A DNA stretch of 64,000 nt from Gracilibacillus sp. YIM 98692 (lineage in GTDB: Bacteria > Bacillota > Bacilli > Bacillales > Amphibacillaceae): positions 248,001 to 312,000 of the forward strand of contig NZ_WIXM01000002.1 of assembly GCF_010993965.1 (NCBI RefSeq), in the 5' to 3' direction. Shown here one piece after another: positions 60,262 to 64,000 of the stretch. How positions within the stretch are numbered: position 1 is the stretch's first letter; every line of letters begins with the position of its first letter. The translations under genes were made by a program, and so were the position numbers. The notes beneath the pieces are model-generated. The model was given only the letters and a program-made list of their open reading frames with translations. It made no database searches and was not told the origin of the DNA.

Positions 60262-60290
60262 AATTTATCATATCTGTGGATTTTTTGCAA
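60262..60290 (-). promoter_or_regulatory. Sigma-A promoter of rpmB
   Basis: On the minus strand TTGCAA (60285-60290), 17-base spacer, TAAATT (60262-60267), about 45 bases before the start codon. Confidence 0.6.
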
Positions 60291-60346
60291 TTTATATCAA
60301 CTGATTCTTTACTTTTGGGAGTTTGAGATAGCAGACTAGACATAGC

Positions 60347-60380
60347 TTGACAGATTACATTTTTTCATACATTCTATAAT
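60347..60380 (+). promoter_or_regulatory. Candidate promoter for yloU-fakA with 22-base spacer
   Basis: A perfect TTGACA (60347-60352) and a perfect TATAAT (60375-60380), separated by 22 bases. Either only the -10 is used with another weak -35, or an activator is needed. It lies about 125 bases before yloU. Confidence 0.4.
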
Positions 60381-60506
60381 GGAAACAGTCTAGAATCTTA
60401 TGCGAATTAAAAAATGGAGTTAACATACATATAGAACGATTTTCATCCATGTATGAAGTAAATGGAAAAGTGTTTGTGTATAGTAGAGACTAAGGAGGAA
60501 TTCTGT

Positions 60507-60869
60507 ATGTCCATTGAGTTAAATACAAATAATGGTCAAGTGACCATTACAAATGAGGTTATTGCCACCATAGCTGGTGGTGCAGCGGTTGAATGTTACG
60601 GCATTGTAGGAATGGCCTCTAAGAAACAATTAAGAGATGGGCTTGCTGAAATTTTAAGAAAAGAAAATTTTACAAAAGGTGTGATTGTAAGGCAGGAAGA
60701 TTCTAATATACATATTGATATGTATATTATTGTAAGTTATGGAACCAAGATTTCGGAAGTTGCCCATAATGTACAATCACAAGTGAAATACTATTTAGAA
60801 AAAACGTTAGGTTTAACGATCCAATCCATTAATATATATATTCACGGTGTGCGGGTTATTCAGGACTAG
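60507..60869 (+). CDS. yloU: YloU, Asp23/DUF322-family protein
   Basis: 120 residues. Alkaline shock protein 23 family, often linked to envelope stress. Conserved ITNEVIATIAGGAAVECYGIVGM and IDMYIIVSYGTKI. The frame runs to 60462, but AAGGAGGAA before the ATG at 60507 decides the start. Followed by fakA in the usual pair. Confidence 0.92.
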   Translation: MSIELNTNNGQVTITNEVIATIAGGAAVECYGIVGMASKKQLRDGLAEILRKENFTKGVIVRQEDSNIHIDMYIIVSYGTKISEVAHNVQSQVKYYLEKTLGLTIQSINIYIHGVRVIQD

Positions 60870-60896
60870 TAGTCGATGTAAGGGAGGAAGTTGCAA

Positions 60897-62555
60897 GTGA
60901 CAAAAAATCATATTGATGGGGCCTTGTTAGCGCAAATGGTGCTTTCTGGCGCCCGTCATTTATCTAATCATGCAGAAAAAATTGATGCTTTGAACGTGTT
61001 CCCTGTTCCAGATGGAGATACCGGAACGAATATGAATTTATCGATGACATCTGGAGCAAATGAAGTAAAAAATGCTGATACCTCTTCGGTATCCGATGTA
61101 GCTAATGCATTTGCAAAAGGTTTGTTAATGGGAGCACGAGGAAACTCAGGTGTTATTTTATCTCAGTTATTTCGAGGATTTGCCAAAGGTGTAGAGGATA
61201 AAAAAGTTTTAGATAATCAAGGACTAGCTGAAGCATTAGAAAGTGGTGTGATAACAGCTTACAAAGCGGTCATGAAGCCAGTTGAAGGAACGATTTTGAC
61301 AGTTGCAAAGGAAACAGCTGAAAAAGCAAAAGATTATGCAAATACAGATTCAGATGTCGTTGTTTTTATGGAAAAGGTGTTAACCGCTGCCAAATCATCC
61401 CTAAAGAAAACCCCTGATTTATTGCCTGTGTTAAAGGAAGTAGGGGTTGTTGATAGTGGCGGACAGGGTCTAGTCGTAATTTATGAAGGATTTCTTGCCG
61501 CCTTAAATGGAGAAGAGTTGCCTGCTGTCCATGAAGAAACAATGGATATGGATGACCTTGTTCAAGCAGAACATCATAAATCCGCCCAACACTTTATGAA
61601 TACAGATGACATTGAATTTGGTTATTGCACTGAATTTATGGTGAGATTTGAAAATGACAAGCTCAAAGAGCATCCATTTGATGAGGCAACTTTTCGTGAA
61701 GAGTTAAGTGAACATGGCGACTCTTTACTCGTTGTGTCAGATGATGAAATTGTAAAAGTACACATACATGCAGAATATCCAGGTGATGTTTTTAATTTAG
61801 GACAGCGATTCGGTAGTTTTATTCATCTAAAAGTAGAAAATATGCGTGAACAACATTCCAATATTGTTGGGAAAGAAGAAACTGATAAGCAGAAGCAGCC
61901 ATTTGCTGTCGTTACGGTTGCCATGGGAGATGGATTAACCGAGTTGTTTAAGAGCCTTGGTGCATCCGAAGTGATTCAAGGTGGTCAAACAATGAATCCA
62001 AGCACTCAAGATTTGGCAAATGCAGTGAAAGAAGCTAATGCAGAAAATGTCATCATTTTACCTAATAATAAAAATATTGTGATGGCTGCCGAACAAGCAG
62101 CAGAATTAACGGATGACTCAGTAGCTGTTGTCAAGACAAAAACAATACCTCAAGGGATGGCAGCAATGCTTGTTTTTAATCCCGAGGATACAATAGATGA
62201 TAATGTTGAAAATATGTCTGCAGCCAGCGATGAGGTGAAAACAGGACAAGTAACCTATGCTGTAAGGGATACACAAATTGATGGAATGACCATTGAAGAA
62301 GGTCATTATATGGGACTTGCTGATGGGGAAATAAAAGTAAATGATCCAGATCAAATGATTGTCATTAAGCAGCTACTAACGGAAATGATCAATGATATGG
62401 AAGATGAAATTGTGACAATATTGCGAGGAGAAGAATCATCTGATCAAGAAGAGGCGGAAATTATTAAATTCTTAGAGGAAGAGTTTCAGGATTTAGAAGT
62501 AGAAGTCCATACTGGCAATCAACCTATTTACTCTTATATATTTTCTATTGAATAA
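60897..62555 (+). CDS. fakA: FakA, fatty acid kinase ATP-binding subunit (YloV)
   Basis: 552 residues. With FakB proteins it phosphorylates exogenous or recycled fatty acids for phospholipid synthesis. N-terminal DhaL-like kinase domain (NVFPVPDGDTGTNMNLSM, GARGNSGVILSQLFRG), a middle domain and a C-terminal DegV-related domain. The GTG at 60897 is nine bases after AGGGAGG and is preferred to the TTG at 60891, which is too close. Confidence 0.95.
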   Translation: MTKNHIDGALLAQMVLSGARHLSNHAEKIDALNVFPVPDGDTGTNMNLSMTSGANEVKNADTSSVSDVANAFAKGLLMGARGNSGVILSQLFRGFAKGVEDKKVLDNQGLAEALESGVITAYKAVMKPVEGTILTVAKETAEKAKDYANTDSDVVVFMEKVLTAAKSSLKKTPDLLPVLKEVGVVDSGGQGLVVIYEGFLAALNGEELPAVHEETMDMDDLVQAEHHKSAQHFMNTDDIEFGYCTEFMVRFENDKLKEHPFDEATFREELSEHGDSLLVVSDDEIVKVHIHAEYPGDVFNLGQRFGSFIHLKVENMREQHSNIVGKEETDKQKQPFAVVTVAMGDGLTELFKSLGASEVIQGGQTMNPSTQDLANAVKEANAENVIILPNNKNIVMAAEQAAELTDDSVAVVKTKTIPQGMAAMLVFNPEDTIDDNVENMSAASDEVKTGQVTYAVRDTQIDGMTIEEGHYMGLADGEIKVNDPDQMIVIKQLLTEMINDMEDEIVTILRGEESSDQEEAEIIKFLEEEFQDLEVEVHTGNQPIYSYIFSIE

Positions 62556-62556
62556 A

Positions 62557-62706
62557 GAGAGACTTCCATCAGTGTGGGGTTTCTTCATCCCCCACTGATG
62601 GTTAGCAAAACTTATCAGTGTGATAGCGTCCGTTATCCTCCCCACTTCTACTTTTTTCATTATTCTAAGTCTTGAAGGGGGCTTACGGACGATTGTAGAT
62701 CGTGAT
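62557..62706 (+). repeat. Structured leader repeat, copy 3 (before recG)
   Basis: The most complete copy. AGACTT (62560-62565); CCATCAGTG-T-GGGG (62566-62579) pairs with CCCC-CACTGATGG (62589-62601); CGTCCGT (62627-62633); AAGTCT (62667-62672); ACGGACG (62685-62691); then GATTGT. AGACTT/AAGTCT and CGTCCGT/ACGGACG are both perfect and interleaved, a pseudoknot arrangement. It occupies the place of sdaAB-sdaAA. The remaining 160 bases to recG show nothing recognisable. Confidence 0.8.
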
Positions 62707-62870
62707 AATATTTTTTGTAAGAAGGGGCTTTCTCATAAGTTCAGTTTGCGAATTCATACTGATTCAGTAACGTATTCCAGTTGCGTGAACAGTGAGCTTA
62801 CTTTTGAGACAGCTCCTTATTTTCGGTTCCATATAAATGTTATAAGGTATGAAAGTGTGAGGTTTTAGAG

Positions 62871-64000
62871 ATGATATATGACTCTGTTAAAGATATAAAA
62901 GGAATAGGCCCGAAAATGGTAGAGCATCTAGCAGATATGGAAATAGAAACCATAGAAGATCTGTTATATTATTTTCCTAATCGCTATGACCATTATGAAC
63001 AAAAACCTTTGCACGACCTAGTTCATGACGACAAAGTTACGATTGTCGGACAAGTACTGCAAGAGCCTCTTGTTCATTATTATAATAAACGAAGATCAAG
63101 GATGATTGTACAATTAAAAGTCGACGGAGCTGTTGTAAAAGGGGTGTTGTTTAATAGAGCTTTTGCTAAAAAGCATTTTCAACCAGGTGAAACTGTTTCG
63201 TTAAACGGTAAGTGGGATCAACATCGCTTGCAAATCACAGTGGATCAGTTTAAAAAGGGAAGTATTGATGCTAAAAGTCCTATTACTCCCATTTACTCAT
63301 TAAAAAGCGACATAAAAAATGTGCAAATGATCAAGTTTTTAAAAGAAGCGTTAACTACATATTTATCTTCTATCAGAGAGATTTTACCAAGTACTTATTT
63401 GCAAGCTTATAAATTGCCATCTATCCACGAAGCGTTACAAGCTATCCATTTTCCGGCATCTTTTAAAGAATTAAAACATGCTAAGAGAAGATTTATTTAT
63501 GAAGAGTTATTAATATTTCAATTTAAATTACAACTTATCCGCAAAAGAAATAGAGAAGCAACGAAAGGAAATAACCAACGATTTAACAAAGATCAAGTAG
63601 ATCAATTAATGCACAGCTTTCCGTTTACTCTAACAGATGCTCAAATGACTTGCCTTAATGACATATTAAAAGACTTGGCATCTCCTTATAGGATGAACCG
63701 GTTATTACAAGGAGATGTAGGATCAGGGAAAACAGCTGTAGCCATTTTAAGTCTTTATGCATCCGTTACTGCAGGTAAACAAGTTGCTTTCATGGTTCCG
63801 ACTGAAATATTAGCAGAGCAGCATGAGGAAACGTTACAGGAATTATTACCAGAGCATGTCATTATAAGAAGGCTAACTGGATCCATAAAAGGGAAAAAAC
63901 GAAAAGAATTTTTAGAAGAAATTTCGACTGGTGAATGTGATGTAGTGGTAGGTACTCATGCACTTATTCAAGATGATGTTCATTTTGCGAATTTAGGATT
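62871..64000 (+). CDS. recG: RecG, ATP-dependent DNA helicase (3' part beyond window)
   Basis: The first 376 codons of a protein usually about 680 residues long. Starts MIYDSVKDIKGIGPKMVEHL, then the OB-fold wedge domain that splits branched DNA, and the helicase Walker A GDVGSGKTA with K287, and MVPTEILAEQH. Acts in fork reversal and restart. GTGAGG lies eight bases before the ATG. The frame is open to the window end; no break seen. Confidence 0.95.
   Translation, partial: MIYDSVKDIKGIGPKMVEHLADMEIETIEDLLYYFPNRYDHYEQKPLHDLVHDDKVTIVGQVLQEPLVHYYNKRRSRMIVQLKVDGAVVKGVLFNRAFAKKHFQPGETVSLNGKWDQHRLQITVDQFKKGSIDAKSPITPIYSLKSDIKNVQMIKFLKEALTTYLSSIREILPSTYLQAYKLPSIHEALQAIHFPASFKELKHAKRRFIYEELLIFQFKLQLIRKRNREATKGNNQRFNKDQVDQLMHSFPFTLTDAQMTCLNDILKDLASPYRMNRLLQGDVGSGKTAVAILSLYASVTAGKQVAFMVPTEILAEQHEETLQELLPEHVIIRRLTGSIKGKKRKEFLEEISTGECDVVVGTHALIQDDVHFANLG

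Noticed and set aside
62620-62868. 82-residue plus-strand frame before recG
   Set aside because: It begins inside the structured repeat, has no Shine-Dalgarno, and matches no family; the repeat explains its first half.

Overview
This is a low-GC, almost entirely plus-strand stretch of a Firmicute chromosome that is clearly from an endospore-forming member of the Bacillaceae. The evidence is the gene content (spoVD, spoVE, spoIIGA-sigE-sigG, spoVM, remA, divIVA, a bacillithiol gene), the Bacillus subtilis-like gene order, and the DNPR motif in MurE that marks a meso-diaminopimelate cell wall. Intergenic repeats and several missing neighbours argue for a relative such as the Oceanobacillus/Virgibacillus/Gracilibacillus group rather than B. 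subtilis itself, but the sequence alone does not fix the genus. No tRNA, rRNA, CRISPR array, insertion sequence or prophage gene was seen.

Layout. 1-934: 3' end of bshC. 935-1550: gene-free spacer filled by two copies of a dispersed repeat in opposite orientation. 1551-18250: division and cell wall (dcw) cluster: mraZ, rsmH, ftsL, pbpB, spoVD, murE, mraY, murD, spoVE, divIB, ylxW, ylxX, sbp, ftsA, ftsZ; murG and murB are absent from their usual place between spoVE and divIB. 18600-21383: spoIIGA, sigE, sigG, the control genes that switch on mother-cell and forespore transcription. 21473-26043: a minus-strand yfhD-like small gene, then ylmC, ylmD, ylmE, sepF, ylmG, a frameshifted ylmH, and divIVA. 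26044-30767: T-box-controlled ileS, lspA, rluD-type pseudouridine synthase. 30764-42587: the complete UMP pathway operon pyrR-pyrP-pyrB-pyrC-pyrAA-pyrAB-pyrK-pyrD-pyrF-pyrE with two PyrR attenuators instead of three. 43027-44502: selO. 44803-46518: rqcH on the minus strand. 46604-62555: yicC, remA, gmk, rpoZ, coaBC, priA, fmt, rsmB, prpC, prkC, rsgA, rpe, thiN, spoVM, rpmB (minus), yloU, fakA. 62871-64000: 5' part of recG.

How it works together. The left half builds and places the septum: lipid II precursor enzymes (MurE, MraY, MurD), septal synthases (PBP2B, SpoVD, SpoVE), the DivIB-FtsL complex and the FtsA-FtsZ ring with its partners SepF and DivIVA. Sporulation factors are embedded in it, so vegetative and sporulation division share a locus. 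The middle is translation and pyrimidine supply, each under RNA-level control (T-box, PyrR attenuation). The right half couples nucleotide supply (Gmk), transcription (omega), CoA synthesis, translation initiation, ribosome assembly and wall-sensing phosphorylation (PrpC/PrkC).

The most interesting unexplained signals are a structured repeat family with a predicted pseudoknot sitting in the leaders of divIVA, lspA and recG, an A7 slippery-type frameshift that splits ylmH, a terminator-like hairpin that contains the spoVE ribosome binding site, and a perfect 10-bp periodic operator array over the mraZ start.
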